Shown one piece after another: positions 1 through 8,266 of a DNA stretch of 64,000 bases. Source of the DNA: Priestia filamentosa (GTDB taxonomy: Bacteria > Bacillota > Bacilli > Bacillales > Bacillaceae_H); the NCBI RefSeq assembly GCF_900177535.1, contig NZ_FXAJ01000001.1, positions 124,001 to 188,000 of the forward strand. Reading direction: 5' to 3'. Position 1 is the first letter of the stretch, and each line of letters opens with the position of its first letter. The notes beneath the pieces are model-generated. The model ran no database searches and was not told the origin of the DNA. It worked only from the letters and a program-made list of their open reading frames with translations. A program made the translations under genes and the position numbers.

Positions 1-316
1 GAATATGACGAAAGCAACTTCACAAGATTTTTCAAATGCGACAGAGTTAGCTGATTATCTAGCATCAAAAGGGATGCCGTTTAGAGAAGCGCATGAAGTT
101 GTAGGAAAACTTGTTTTAACATGCATTAATCAAGGTATTTATCTTCAAGATCTTACGTTAGAGCAGTATAGAGAAGCATCGGATCTTTTCGAAAATGACA
201 TTTATGATGTAATTGATCCTTATAATGCTGTTAAGCGTCGTAATAGCCAAGGAGGCACAGGCTTTGCGCAAGTGAGCCTTGCAATTGAAAAGGCAAAGCA
301 GCACATATCGTTATAA
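1..316 (+). CDS. argH: Argininosuccinate lyase, C-terminal part (partial at window edge)
   Basis: The frame is open to the left edge of the window, so this is the last 100 or so residues of a longer protein. The residues match the C-terminal domain of ArgH, the fumarase-superfamily enzyme that splits argininosuccinate into arginine and fumarate. The stretch contains the typical segment on lyase remodelling ([19 protein letters not shown]) and the ending [12 protein letters not shown]. The catalytic core lies outside the window. A hairpin terminator follows the stop codon directly. The apparent internal Met at base 5 is not a real start. Confidence 0.93.
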   Translation, partial: NMTKATSQDFSNATELADYLASKGMPFREAHEVVGKLVLTCINQGIYLQDLTLEQYREASDLFENDIYDVIDPYNAVKRRNSQGGTGFAQVSLAIEKAKQHISL

Positions 317-349
317 AAAGAAGACACCAATTAGGTGTCTTCTTTTTTT
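317..349 (+). terminator. Intrinsic terminator after argH
   Basis: An inverted repeat with arms AAGAAGACACC and GGTGTCTTCTT is followed by a run of seven T. Confidence 0.9.
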
Positions 350-415
350 GGGAATAATGTTAAAAAATAAGTAGAAAATAACGAAGAATAAAGATAATTT
401 GAGGAGTGATAATAG

Positions 416-565
416 ATGAAAGATCCAAAGTCAGTCAACAAGTCTTATGATGAAATGTTTTTTTACGATGAAGAAGGAGAGCAAATGACAACCCAGCATA
501 TTATGGAAGCGTATGAAAATGGTCATTTTGATACAGGATACAGTGAAAATCAAGGTGAAGGATAA
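416..565 (+). CDS. Small acidic protein of unknown function, 49 aa
   Basis: ATG at 416 is preceded by a good ribosome binding site (GAGGAG, 401-406), and the frame runs 49 codons to TAA. The product begins MKDPKSVNKSYDEMFFYDEEG. It is soluble, acidic and aromatic-rich, with no membrane segment. In B. subtilis a short gene (ytzD) follows argH, and this may be its counterpart, but I cannot confirm that by sequence. It lies between the argH terminator and a small membrane-protein gene 60 bases downstream, so it may share a transcript with that gene. Function unknown. Confidence 0.6.
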   Translation: MKDPKSVNKSYDEMFFYDEEGEQMTTQHIMEAYENGHFDTGYSENQGEG

Positions 566-625
566 CGTCTGATTAAGACAAGTTCTGCATATAAATAAAG
601 CAAAAGGAATAGTTAGGAGGTCCAT

Positions 626-862
626 ATGAAACAGAAATATCTTTTATATGTTTTGCTAACAAGCCTTTTGCTTTATTATGCAATGCCATATCTACAGCCT
701 TTTTATGGGGGGACATTTGGTCTTTTCTCACTAGTATGGATTCTTTTTGCCCTTCTTGTCTTAAGCGGTAATTTCTTAGCTTTTTTATCCGCCCCTAAAG
801 GAGAGAAAAAAATAAAAGTAAAAACAGCAAAAGCCCCTTTGAAAAGAAGAATGTATCAGTAG
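626..862 (+). CDS. Small two-segment membrane protein of unknown function, 78 aa
   Basis: ATG at 626 follows a strong AGGAGG site. The product has two hydrophobic segments (about residues 4-24 and 31-54), then a lysine-rich cytoplasmic tail ending KAPLKRRMYQ. This suggests a small integral membrane protein with positive-inside topology. I do not recognise a family. It is followed at once by a terminator, so it closes a short unit with the 49-aa gene upstream. No function is assigned. Confidence 0.7.
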   Translation: MKQKYLLYVLLTSLLLYYAMPYLQPFYGGTFGLFSLVWILFALLVLSGNFLAFLSAPKGEKKIKVKTAKAPLKRRMYQ

Positions 863-874
863 CGAAATAGATGG

Positions 875-905
875 AAAGCCTTTCATAAAAAGAAAGGCTT
901 TTTAT
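875..905 (+). terminator. Intrinsic terminator
   Basis: Perfect 10-bp stem AAAGCCTTTC/GAAAGGCTTT with a short T-rich tail, directly after the 78-aa membrane protein gene. The rest of the gap to 1059 shows nothing further. Confidence 0.8.
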
Positions 906-1059
906 TATGAAAAACGAAAAGTAAGATAAAGAGTAGTTACATCATCGTAAAAAAATGGTTTAATGAAGTAGAGTATCCGAAATAAATGACGCTGTAGAGA
1001 AAGATAGGTAACAGTGGCGATTAACAAATAAACTAAGTAATTTTAAAGGGTGAAGAATC

Positions 1060-2376
1060 GTGGCGACAAAGCATCAACAAATTTTGCAGCATATCGATCA
1101 TTTACCGATTGGCGAAAAGATCTCTGTTCGACAGATTGCAAAAGACCTTGGAGTAAGTGAAGGGACGGCTTACCGTGCCATCAAAGATGCTGAAAATAAA
1201 GGGTATGTTTCGACAATTGAAAGAGTTGGAACGATTAGAATTGAACGAAAACAAAAAGAAAATATTGAAAAATTGACGTATGAAGAAGTTGTTAATATCG
1301 TAGATGGTCAAGTGTTAGGCGGCATGGAAGGGCTTCATAAAACACTCAATAAGTTTGTTATTGGAGCAATGAAACTTGAAGCAATGATGCGTTACACAGG
1401 AGCAGATAATTTGCTTATTGTTGGAAATCGAACAGATGCTCATGAGCTGGCATTAGAAGCAGGAGCCGCAGTTTTGATAACAGGAGGATTTGACACAGAG
1501 GACCATGTTAAAAAGTTAGCGGACGAGCTTGCTTTACCTGTCATTTCAACAAGCTATGATACGTTTACAGTAGCAGCTATGATCAATAGAGCAATTTATG
1601 ATCATCTTATAAAAAAAGAAATTGTCCTTGTCGAAGATATTTTAACATCTGCTGAGAATGCGGCTATTCTAAACATAAGTGATCCTATATCAAAATGGTA
1701 TGAGTATAATCATCATACAAAACATACTCGTTTTCCAGTTGTAGATGATGATTTACATGTAAAAGGAATTGTGACTTCAAAAGACATTATTGACTATAGC
1801 AGAGATACGATTATTGAAAAAGTGATGACGAAAAATCCAATTACGGTTCACCAAAAGACGTCTGTTGCTTCCTCAGCTCATATGATGGTATGGGAAGGAA
1901 TTGAAATATTACCTGTTGTGGATGAATATAATGTGCTTCAAGGAATTATTAGCAGACAAGATGTACTAAAAGCTCTGCAAATGATTCAAAAGCAACCACA
2001 AGTTGGGGAGACGATTGATGATATCGTGACAAGTCAGTTTCAAGACGTGTCAGAGGCAAAAGATAACTTCTATTATCGTTGTGAAGTAACCCCTCAAATG
2101 ACAAACTATATGGGAACTATTTCAAATGGGGTTTTTATGACTATATTGACAGAAGCAACAAACAGAGCTCTTCGTGTCTATAAAAAAGGAGATCTCGTTA
2201 TTGAAAATGTAACTTTATATTTTATCAAACCTGTCCAAATTGACAGTACGCTTGAAATTCGCCCAAAAGTACTTGAAATTGGTCGTAAGTTCGGAAAAGT
2301 AGATGTTGAAGCATATAGTGAAGGAGTGCTAGTTGGTAAAGCACTTATGATGGCCCAAGTACTTGATCGAACATAA
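1060..2376 (+). CDS. ytoI: YtoI-type regulator: HTH, DRTGG, paired CBS and hotdog domains
   Basis: GTG start at 1060 has AAAGGGTGA eight bases upstream. The 438-aa product has four recognisable parts. They are a winged-helix DNA-binding N-terminus (about 1-65, with VRQIAKDLGVSEGTAYRAI), a DRTGG-like domain (about 70-180), two CBS motifs (about 190-315) that usually bind adenine nucleotides, and a C-terminal hotdog thioesterase-like domain (about 330-435). Length and order equal B. subtilis YtoI. The natural ligand and target genes are unknown. The gene stands alone, convergent with ytpI. The CBS domains and the neighbouring nanoRNase gene nrnA suggest, as inference only, nucleotide sensing. 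Confidence 0.9.
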   Translation: MATKHQQILQHIDHLPIGEKISVRQIAKDLGVSEGTAYRAIKDAENKGYVSTIERVGTIRIERKQKENIEKLTYEEVVNIVDGQVLGGMEGLHKTLNKFVIGAMKLEAMMRYTGADNLLIVGNRTDAHELALEAGAAVLITGGFDTEDHVKKLADELALPVISTSYDTFTVAAMINRAIYDHLIKKEIVLVEDILTSAENAAILNISDPISKWYEYNHHTKHTRFPVVDDDLHVKGIVTSKDIIDYSRDTIIEKVMTKNPITVHQKTSVASSAHMMVWEGIEILPVVDEYNVLQGIISRQDVLKALQMIQKQPQVGETIDDIVTSQFQDVSEAKDNFYYRCEVTPQMTNYMGTISNGVFMTILTEATNRALRVYKKGDLVIENVTLYFIKPVQIDSTLEIRPKVLEIGRKFGKVDVEAYSEGVLVGKALMMAQVLDRT

Positions 2377-2381
2377 AAAGG

Positions 2382-2410
2382 CGCAAAGCAACTCTGCTTT
2401 GCGTTTTTTA
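2382..2410. terminator. Terminator between convergent ytoI and ytpI
   Basis: Arms CGCAAAGCA and TGCTTTGCG, with a T run on the plus strand and A-rich bases before the first arm, so it may also serve ytpI. Confidence 0.8.
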
Positions 2411-2420
2411 TTATAGAATT

Positions 2421-2711
2421 TTATTTGCGTTCTTCAATCGTTTTGGGAAGATAGTATTTGTAAGCTTTGAAAGCGGCAATTACGCTTGCTCCGCCTAGTA
2501 AAACGAAAACAACTGCTACAATGGTGGAAACAACAGAATTATGGATGAAAAAGAGGTTTATTCCGAACAGAAAAACGAAGAGACCAAGAGCAATGCTACA
2601 TTTAGCAGAGAGCCACTGTTTTTCCATTGGAGCTTTTGAACGAATGTACTTTGTTTTGTAGAAAAGATAAAAAACGAGCGAAAAAATAATCAATACTACA
2701 AAAATAGGCAT
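2421..2711 (-). CDS. ytpI: YtpI-family small membrane protein
   Basis: This 96-aa protein has three hydrophobic segments (roughly residues 3-19, 38-55 and 61-80). The loops carry a conserved look (YKTKYIRSKAPMEKQWLSAKC). Size, composition and position next to ytoI match the YtpI family of Bacillaceae. Function is not known. An upstream site reading GGAGG on the minus strand supports the start. It is convergent with ytoI and divergent from nrnA. Confidence 0.8.
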   Translation of the reverse strand: MPIFVVLIIFSLVFYLFYKTKYIRSKAPMEKQWLSAKCSIALGLFVFLFGINLFFIHNSVVSTIVAVVFVLLGGASVIAAFKAYKYYLPKTIEERK

Positions 2712-2938
2712 ACAATTCCTCCATTTTTTAATAGTGGTAATGCTTCATTTTCTTTTATTTTAGCTTGTAAAAAGGAATTTTTCTACAGCTCGGATGACAT
2801 TTATTTAAAATAGAGCAATTGTATGATTTAATAGGTAATATAAATAGATCACAATACAGTAAATAAAGTGCGCAGTTTAGCGAAAGCATAGCTATAAATT
2901 TTAAAAATCTAATTTTGGATGTTTTAAGGAGAGAGAAA

Positions 2939-3874
2939 ATGAAAGAAAGAATCTTGCAGGAAATTATGAAATATGAGACCATCATTATTCATCGACACGT
3001 ACGTCCAGATCCTGATGCCTATGGTTCGCAGTGTGGATTAGCGGAAATTTTAAAGGCCTCTTTTCCAACTAAAAACATCTATGTAACAGGAGCTAGTGAT
3101 CCCTCTTTAGAGTTTCTTTATAAAATGGACGAGATTGAGGATGCTATTTATCACGATGCTCTTGTGATCGTGTGTGATACCGCAAATGAAGCGCGTGTAT
3201 CTGATCAGCGCTATAAAAATGGTAAGTTTATCATTAAAATCGATCATCATCCAAATGAAGATCCTTATGGAGATTTACTGTGGGTTGAAACGTCAGCAAG
3301 TTCAACAAGTGAGATGATTTATGAACTGTACATAGAGCTAAAAGACAGCGGACTTACAATGACAAAGGAAGCTGCACGCCTTATTTACGCAGGGATTGTA
3401 GGAGATACAGGTCGTTTCCTTTTTCCAAATACAACGCAAAGAACGCTTCAATATGCAAGTGAGCTTGTTCAAGCTGATTTTTCATTCACAGATCTTTATC
3501 AAGGCATGTATAAAACAAAGCTTAATGTCGCACGTCTTCAAGGTTATGTGTTAAACAATTTCACCTTTGAAGAAGAAGGAATTGCTTATATTACAATTAC
3601 AAAGGATATCTTACAAGAATACAATGTAACTCCATCAGAAGCATCTCAGCTTGTCGGCCTTCTTGGAAACATTGATGGAGTAAAAGCATGGGTTTTCTTT
3701 GTTGAAGAAGAAAGTCTAATCCGAGTTCGCTTGCGTTCAAAGGGACCGGTTATTAACGGTGTTGCCCGTAATTATAACGGCGGTGGTCATCCGCTTGCTT
3801 CAGGAGCTTCTATTTACCAGTGGAGTGATGTTCAGTCCGTCTTAAATGATTTACGAAAAGTATGTCAAGAGTAG
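2939..3874 (+). CDS. nrnA: NanoRNase / pAp phosphatase, DHH family
   Basis: A bifunctional oligoribonuclease that degrades 2-5 nt RNAs and dephosphorylates 3'-phosphoadenosine-5'-phosphate. The 311-aa protein carries RPDPDA near residue 22, the DHH motif near residues 102-104 and the DHHA1 glycine motif GGGHP near residue 281. All are needed for two-metal phosphoesterase chemistry. The frame also opens at 2915, but ATG 2939 has the AAGGAGAG site at the right distance and gives the length of B. subtilis NrnA. It is a single gene facing ytrI. Confidence 0.95.
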   Translation: MKERILQEIMKYETIIIHRHVRPDPDAYGSQCGLAEILKASFPTKNIYVTGASDPSLEFLYKMDEIEDAIYHDALVIVCDTANEARVSDQRYKNGKFIIKIDHHPNEDPYGDLLWVETSASSTSEMIYELYIELKDSGLTMTKEAARLIYAGIVGDTGRFLFPNTTQRTLQYASELVQADFSFTDLYQGMYKTKLNVARLQGYVLNNFTFEEEGIAYITITKDILQEYNVTPSEASQLVGLLGNIDGVKAWVFFVEEESLIRVRLRSKGPVINGVARNYNGGGHPLASGASIYQWSDVQSVLNDLRKVCQE

Positions 3875-3877
3875 AGA

Positions 3878-3915
3878 AAGAGGTGGTTTCCTTTTGAATG
3901 GAAATCACCTTTTCC
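3878..3915. terminator. Probable terminator between convergent nrnA and ytrI
   Basis: Arms AGGTGGTTTCC and GGAAATCACCT (one G-U pair) followed by a short T run. Confidence 0.6.
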
Positions 3916-3922
3916 ATAGTTT

Positions 3923-4447
3923 TTAAAGGGAGGATTTTACATCTGTGACTTTAAGTTGAACAGATAAAGTCCGATGGAAAAGGATTTCGCGAACTTCAAT
4001 TTTGTATATTTTTTTATCGATTTCATATTGTCTGTTTTCGATGACTCTTTTTATAAGCTCTTTTGATTCATAAACTTTTTCAATAGGCTGAGAAATTAAG
4101 TTGTTCAACTCTTTCTTCACAGCTTCTTCGATAAAAAAGGTAGAATAGTATCCAAGTTTAAAGTTATCGCTGTTTATAATTTTAACATCTAAATTTTGGA
4201 TAACGAGTTCTTTTGTTTGCGGTTTTTCTTCATTAGGTTTCTCGCTTTCGTGTTCATTTTGCCAAATTGACAGTTGATCTTGCAGTTGTTCAATTTCTCT
4301 TTTTTGTTTAATAATAGTAATGGTTTGTCTTTCTTGCAGTGTTCCGTACATAAACAGAAACACGCCCCAGCTAATTAATGCCCCGAAAAATGCTCCGACA
4401 AGTAGAAAGCGAAAAGAAGGACGTTCATGTAAAGGTGGAATTCTCAT
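3923..4447 (-). CDS. ytrI: Sporulation membrane protein YtrI
   Basis: A 174-aa protein begins MRIPPLHERPSFRF, the typical YtrI N-terminus. It has one membrane segment (about residues 14-35), then a coiled-coil region (about 38-65) and an extracytoplasmic C-terminal domain. ATG at 4447 overlaps the ytrH stop as ATGA, so translation is coupled. A longer in-frame start at 4474 lacks a ribosome site. In B. subtilis, ytrH-ytrI are expressed in the mother cell and needed for efficient sporulation. Confidence 0.9.
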   Translation of the reverse strand: MRIPPLHERPSFRFLLVGAFFGALISWGVFLFMYGTLQERQTITIIKQKREIEQLQDQLSIWQNEHESEKPNEEKPQTKELVIQNLDVKIINSDNFKLGYYSTFFIEEAVKKELNNLISQPIEKVYESKELIKRVIENRQYEIDKKIYKIEVREILFHRTLSVQLKVTDVKSSL

Positions 4448-4779
4448 GATGAGAGATAGTCCTGGATAAGCCATTTGATAAGAAGTGCACCTGTTTGAGC
4501 ACCGCCCAGAGCAGAAAGAATATAAAGAATCTGTTTGAACGCTTCTTTTGTTGCGCCTTGAAAAAAGCCTTTTTCAATGCTAAAAAAAGTGTCGAAAGTT
4601 CCGCCAATAGCCGCAATAAGGGCCCAGATTTTTAAGTTGTCGGAAAGAGTACTCATATATGTTAAAGGGGGCTTGCCCATTAAAAAGGCACCAAAAGAGC
4701 CGATAAAAGAGCCGCCAATAATAACACCAAGTGCAATAAAGTAACTCGTAATAAAAAGGGTTACAAATGTATCTTTCAT
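4444..4779 (-). CDS. ytrH: Sporulation membrane protein YtrH
   Basis: A 111-aa protein with three hydrophobic segments (about residues 8-35, 48-66 and 79-105) and glycine-rich stretches (GVIIGGSFIGSFGAF). It matches YtrH, the partner of YtrI. A strong GAGGAG site lies upstream on the minus strand. It is the first gene of the ytrHI unit and divergent from dnaE. A mother-cell sigma-E promoter is expected by analogy, but I cannot place it convincingly. Confidence 0.9.
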   Translation of the reverse strand: MKDTFVTLFITSYFIALGVIIGGSFIGSFGAFLMGKPPLTYMSTLSDNLKIWALIAAIGGTFDTFFSIEKGFFQGATKEAFKQILYILSALGGAQTGALLIKWLIQDYLSS

Positions 4780-4873
4780 CTCTTTCTCCTCCTTTTCTAT
4801 ATGTATATGTGTGAAGGAGACATGTATGAAAGAGGAAAAGAAAACGTTATGTTACAAAGGAAGGTGAAATGCA

Positions 4874-7800
4874 ATGTCATTTGTTCACTTGCAAGTAAAA
4901 AGTGGATATACTTTGCTTCAGAGTACAGTGAAAATAAAAGAACTTGTTCAAAAAGCAAAGGAAGATGGCCAAAAGGCAATTGCTTTAACAGACCACAATG
5001 TCATGCACGCTATTCTTCCTTTTTATAAAGAATGCAAAAAAGAAGGTATCAAGCCAATTCTAGGGATAACTCTTACAGTACACGTCGAAGAAAACATCTA
5101 TGATCTTATTTTGCTTGCTAGAAATAATCAGGGATATCAACACCTCTTAAAACTTGCGACAGCTGTACAAATCAATGAGAAAAAAGGAGTATCGCTTAAA
5201 ACGTTGACAGCGTACAGTGAGCATCTGTTTGCACTGTTCCCTTATTCACAACTTCAAGAGCCGTTCTTTAATGAAAAACAGGTGAAAAACGTACTGTTAC
5301 CGTTCTCCTCCCTATTTCGCCACTATTTCTACATAGCTGTAACAGAGAAAGATGTTTCAGAGGAAACGATAAATATGTTTCGCTCTTGTGGAATAAAAGC
5401 GGTAGGTACGAACGATGTTCGTTATTTAGAGAAAGAGCATCAGCTTGCTTATCAATGTTTAGAAGCGGTGAGAAAAGGTGTTAAAAGAGAAGAAATTGAA
5501 ATCTACGAACAGGAACGTTATTTAAAAAAAGAAGAAGAAATGAAAGAAGTTTTTGCGCATTTTCCCTCTCTATTAGAAGAAACCGTCCACATTGCAAACA
5601 ACTGCAGCGTCTCGTTGAGTCTTGGTTCTTCTTTTCTACCAAAATATCCTGTAGAAGAAGGAAAAAGCGCTCATGTTCTTTTAAAAAAGCTTTGTGAGAG
5701 AGGGATGGAGCAAAAGGGGCTTTCTGAAGATAAACGTTATCAACGTCGCCTTCAGTATGAGCTTCATATCATTGAGAAAATGAGCTTTAGCGATTACTTT
5801 TTAATTGTGGCAGATTTTATGCATTTTGCTCATCGAAAAGGAATTATAACAGGTCCTGGAAGGGGATCTGCTGCAGGATCACTTGTTGCTTATGCTCTTG
5901 ATATTACAACTGTTGATCCTATTCAATATGATTTATTATTTGAACGTTTTTTAAACCCAGAGCGAATAAGCATGCCTGATATTGATATTGATTTTCCGGA
6001 TCATCGCCGTGATGAAGTGATCCAGTACGTTATGAAAAGATATGGAAAAGAGCATGTTGCCCAAATCATTACGTTTGGAACATTAGCAGCAAAAGCAGCT
6101 TTGCGTGATATCGCAAAAGTATTTGGAGTAGACGGAGCAGAAATGAATAGGTTGTCAAAACTTATTCCTGCTAAGCAAGGAGTAACGTTAAAAGAAGTGT
6201 ACAACACATCAGAAGAGTTTCGCTCCATTCTTCAATCTTCCGCTCTTTTGCAGACCGTATTTTCAGTAGCTCTTCTAGTTGAAGGCTTGCCTCGTCACTC
6301 TTCAATTCATGCAGCAGGCGTTGTAATTAGCGAGCAGCCATTAACACACTACGTACCGCTACAGGAAGGGCATGGAGACGTACCTTTAACACAATATGCC
6401 ATGAATGAAACAGCTGCAGCAGGATTATTGAAAATTGATTTTCTTGGACTGAGGAACTTAACGATCTTAGAAAGAATCTTGAAATCTGTTCAAAAGTTCA
6501 ACAGAACACTAACGCTTCAAACCATTCCTTTAGATGATTCAGAAGCTTTTCGTCTACTAAGCAATGGAGATACAGCGGGAATTTTTCAATTTGAATCGTC
6601 AGGTATTACAGAGGTATTAAAAACGTTAAAACCAAGTGAGTTCGAAGATTTAGTCGCTGTTAATGCTTTATATCGGCCAGGACCAATGGAGCAGATTCCT
6701 CATTATATAAAAAGGAAACATGGAAAAGAAGAAGTTCACTATTTGCATGAAGACTTAAAACCAATTCTAGAGAAAACATATGGAGTTATCGTTTATCAAG
6801 AGCAAATCATGCAAATTGCCTCACGATTGGCGGGTTTTACGCTTGGTGAAGCTGACTTGTTAAGACGAGCAGTAAGCAAAAAGAACCGAAGCGTACTTGA
6901 GGAAGAACGTCAGCACTTTATCAAAGGATGTTTGCAAAAAGGGTATGATACAGAAGTTGCTTCAAATCTCTATGGATTAATTGTGCAGTTTGCAAATTAT
7001 GGGTTTAATAGAAGTCATGCTGTCGCATATAGCCTTATAGCCTATTATCTTGCTTATTTTAAAGCGCACTACAAAGCTCACTTTACAGCAGCTTTGTTAA
7101 CGAGCGCAATTGGAAATGAGGAAAGAGTTAAACAATATATTCATGAAGCAAAATTCAAAGGCCTTGAAATTCTGCCTCCTTCTATTAATAAAAGTGTTTA
7201 CGCATTTACTGTGGAAGGAGAGAATGCTATTCGCTACAGTTTAGCGCCAATCAAATACATTGGGCAAACAGCTCTTCGCGAAATTATTGAAAAAAGAAAA
7301 GAGAAAAGGTTCGCTAGCTTATTTGATTTTTGCATGCGCATTTCAGAACAAGCTGTTGGGCGGAATGGTCTCATTTCTCTTATTTATGCGGGAGGATTTG
7401 ATGAGTTTGGGGAAGATAGAGCAACATTGATCAAATCCATTGACGTTGCTTTCGAACATGCAAGTCTTATGGAGGATTTTGGATTTGAACCAAAGTATGC
7501 AAAAGCAGAGCCTTTAACAGAGGAGGAAAAGCTTGGTTATGAAAAGCAAGCACTTGGACTTTACTTATCTAGTCATCCTTTGTCTTCTTATAGACCCTTC
7601 CTTCAAAAAGAAGGGGCACACCCTCTTTTCACTTTAGAACAGCAAAAAAGAGGAAACGTAAAAGTAGGGGCTCTTGTAACGGAACGACGAGAAATCCTTA
7701 CAAAACGAGGAGAGAGAATGGCTTTTCTGAACTTGCAGGATGAAACAGGAGAAATAGAAGGAATTGTATTTCCGAATGCATTTAGAAAGTTTCAAGAAAA

Positions 7801-8143
7801 ATTAAGTATTGATGGTAAAATATTAATAGTTGGAAAAATAGAGGAACGAAACCAAAAGTTTCAGCTACTTATTAATGAGGTTATTTCACTTGAAGATGTG
7901 AAACAAAGCTTTTTAAAAGCGCTCTATTTAAGAGTAGATTCACAGCAAAAGCAAGAAGAAGTTTTCATAGAGTTAGAAGAGACTTTTAAGCGATTTAAAG
8001 GCGATACAGCAGTCATGATTTACTATGCTGCTGAAGATAAAACCATTCGTTTAGCATCTTCTTTTAATGTGAATCCAAGTAATGAATGCTTGCAATATTT
8101 AAAGAAAATACTAGGGGATGGAAACGTGATTCTTCGTGAGTAA
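4874..8143 (+). CDS. dnaE: DNA polymerase III alpha subunit, DnaE type
   Basis: The second replicative polymerase of Firmicutes, which extends RNA primers on the lagging strand before handing over to PolC. The 1089-aa protein has an N-terminal PHP domain (SFVHLQVKSGYTLL at the start; about 1-200), the C-family palm with GPGRGSAAGSL and the catalytic MPDIDIDFPD motif near residues 366-375. A helix-hairpin-helix region follows, and a C-terminal OB fold lies near residues 930-1000. There is no proofreading domain, as usual for DnaE. AAGGAAGGTG precedes ATG 4874. It is slightly shorter than B. subtilis DnaE (1115 aa). Confidence 0.97.
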   Translation: MSFVHLQVKSGYTLLQSTVKIKELVQKAKEDGQKAIALTDHNVMHAILPFYKECKKEGIKPILGITLTVHVEENIYDLILLARNNQGYQHLLKLATAVQINEKKGVSLKTLTAYSEHLFALFPYSQLQEPFFNEKQVKNVLLPFSSLFRHYFYIAVTEKDVSEETINMFRSCGIKAVGTNDVRYLEKEHQLAYQCLEAVRKGVKREEIEIYEQERYLKKEEEMKEVFAHFPSLLEETVHIANNCSVSLSLGSSFLPKYPVEEGKSAHVLLKKLCERGMEQKGLSEDKRYQRRLQYELHIIEKMSFSDYFLIVADFMHFAHRKGIITGPGRGSAAGSLVAYALDITTVDPIQYDLLFERFLNPERISMPDIDIDFPDHRRDEVIQYVMKRYGKEHVAQIITFGTLAAKAALRDIAKVFGVDGAEMNRLSKLIPAKQGVTLKEVYNTSEEFRSILQSSALLQTVFSVALLVEGLPRHSSIHAAGVVISEQPLTHYVPLQEGHGDVPLTQYAMNETAAAGLLKIDFLGLRNLTILERILKSVQKFNRTLTLQTIPLDDSEAFRLLSNGDTAGIFQFESSGITEVLKTLKPSEFEDLVAVNALYRPGPMEQIPHYIKRKHGKEEVHYLHEDLKPILEKTYGVIVYQEQIMQIASRLAGFTLGEADLLRRAVSKKNRSVLEEERQHFIKGCLQKGYDTEVASNLYGLIVQFANYGFNRSHAVAYSLIAYYLAYFKAHYKAHFTAALLTSAIGNEERVKQYIHEAKFKGLEILPPSINKSVYAFTVEGENAIRYSLAPIKYIGQTALREIIEKRKEKRFASLFDFCMRISEQAVGRNGLISLIYAGGFDEFGEDRATLIKSIDVAFEHASLMEDFGFEPKYAKAEPLTEEEKLGYEKQALGLYLSSHPLSSYRPFLQKEGAHPLFTLEQQKRGNVKVGALVTERREILTKRGERMAFLNLQDETGEIEGIVFPNAFRKFQEKLSIDGKILIVGKIEERNQKFQLLINEVISLEDVKQSFLKALYLRVDSQQKQEEVFIELEETFKRFKGDTAVMIYYAAEDKTIRLASSFNVNPSNECLQYLKKILGDGNVILRE

Positions 8144-8219
8144 TATGCTTTACATTCTGTCCCCATTTGGTATATTGTAAAAGAGTTAATGTCTTACATT
8201 AGAAAACTTCAAATTTATT

Positions 8220-8244
8220 AACTATTCTATACAATTGAGTAGTT
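8220..8244. promoter_or_regulatory. Dyad over a -10-like TACAAT upstream of ytsJ
   Basis: AACTATTC and GAGTAGTT (7 of 8 complementary) flank a TACAAT at 8230-8235, about 32 bases before the ytsJ start. This could be a promoter with an operator. The -35 is weak. Confidence 0.35.
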
Positions 8245-8266
8245 TTGGGACAAAGGAGAGAGTTTT

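Noticed and set aside
431-625. Minus-strand 64-codon frame opposite the 49-aa gene
   Set aside because: No ribosome site; the plus-strand gene has a good one and better coding character.
2467-2661. Plus-strand frame antisense to ytpI
   Set aside because: It is a shadow of ytpI with no ribosome site.
4815-4850. CATACATG on the minus strand upstream of ytrH as a sigma-E -10
   Set aside because: The only -35-like ATA motif is about 17 bases away instead of 13-15, so the match is too weak to list.
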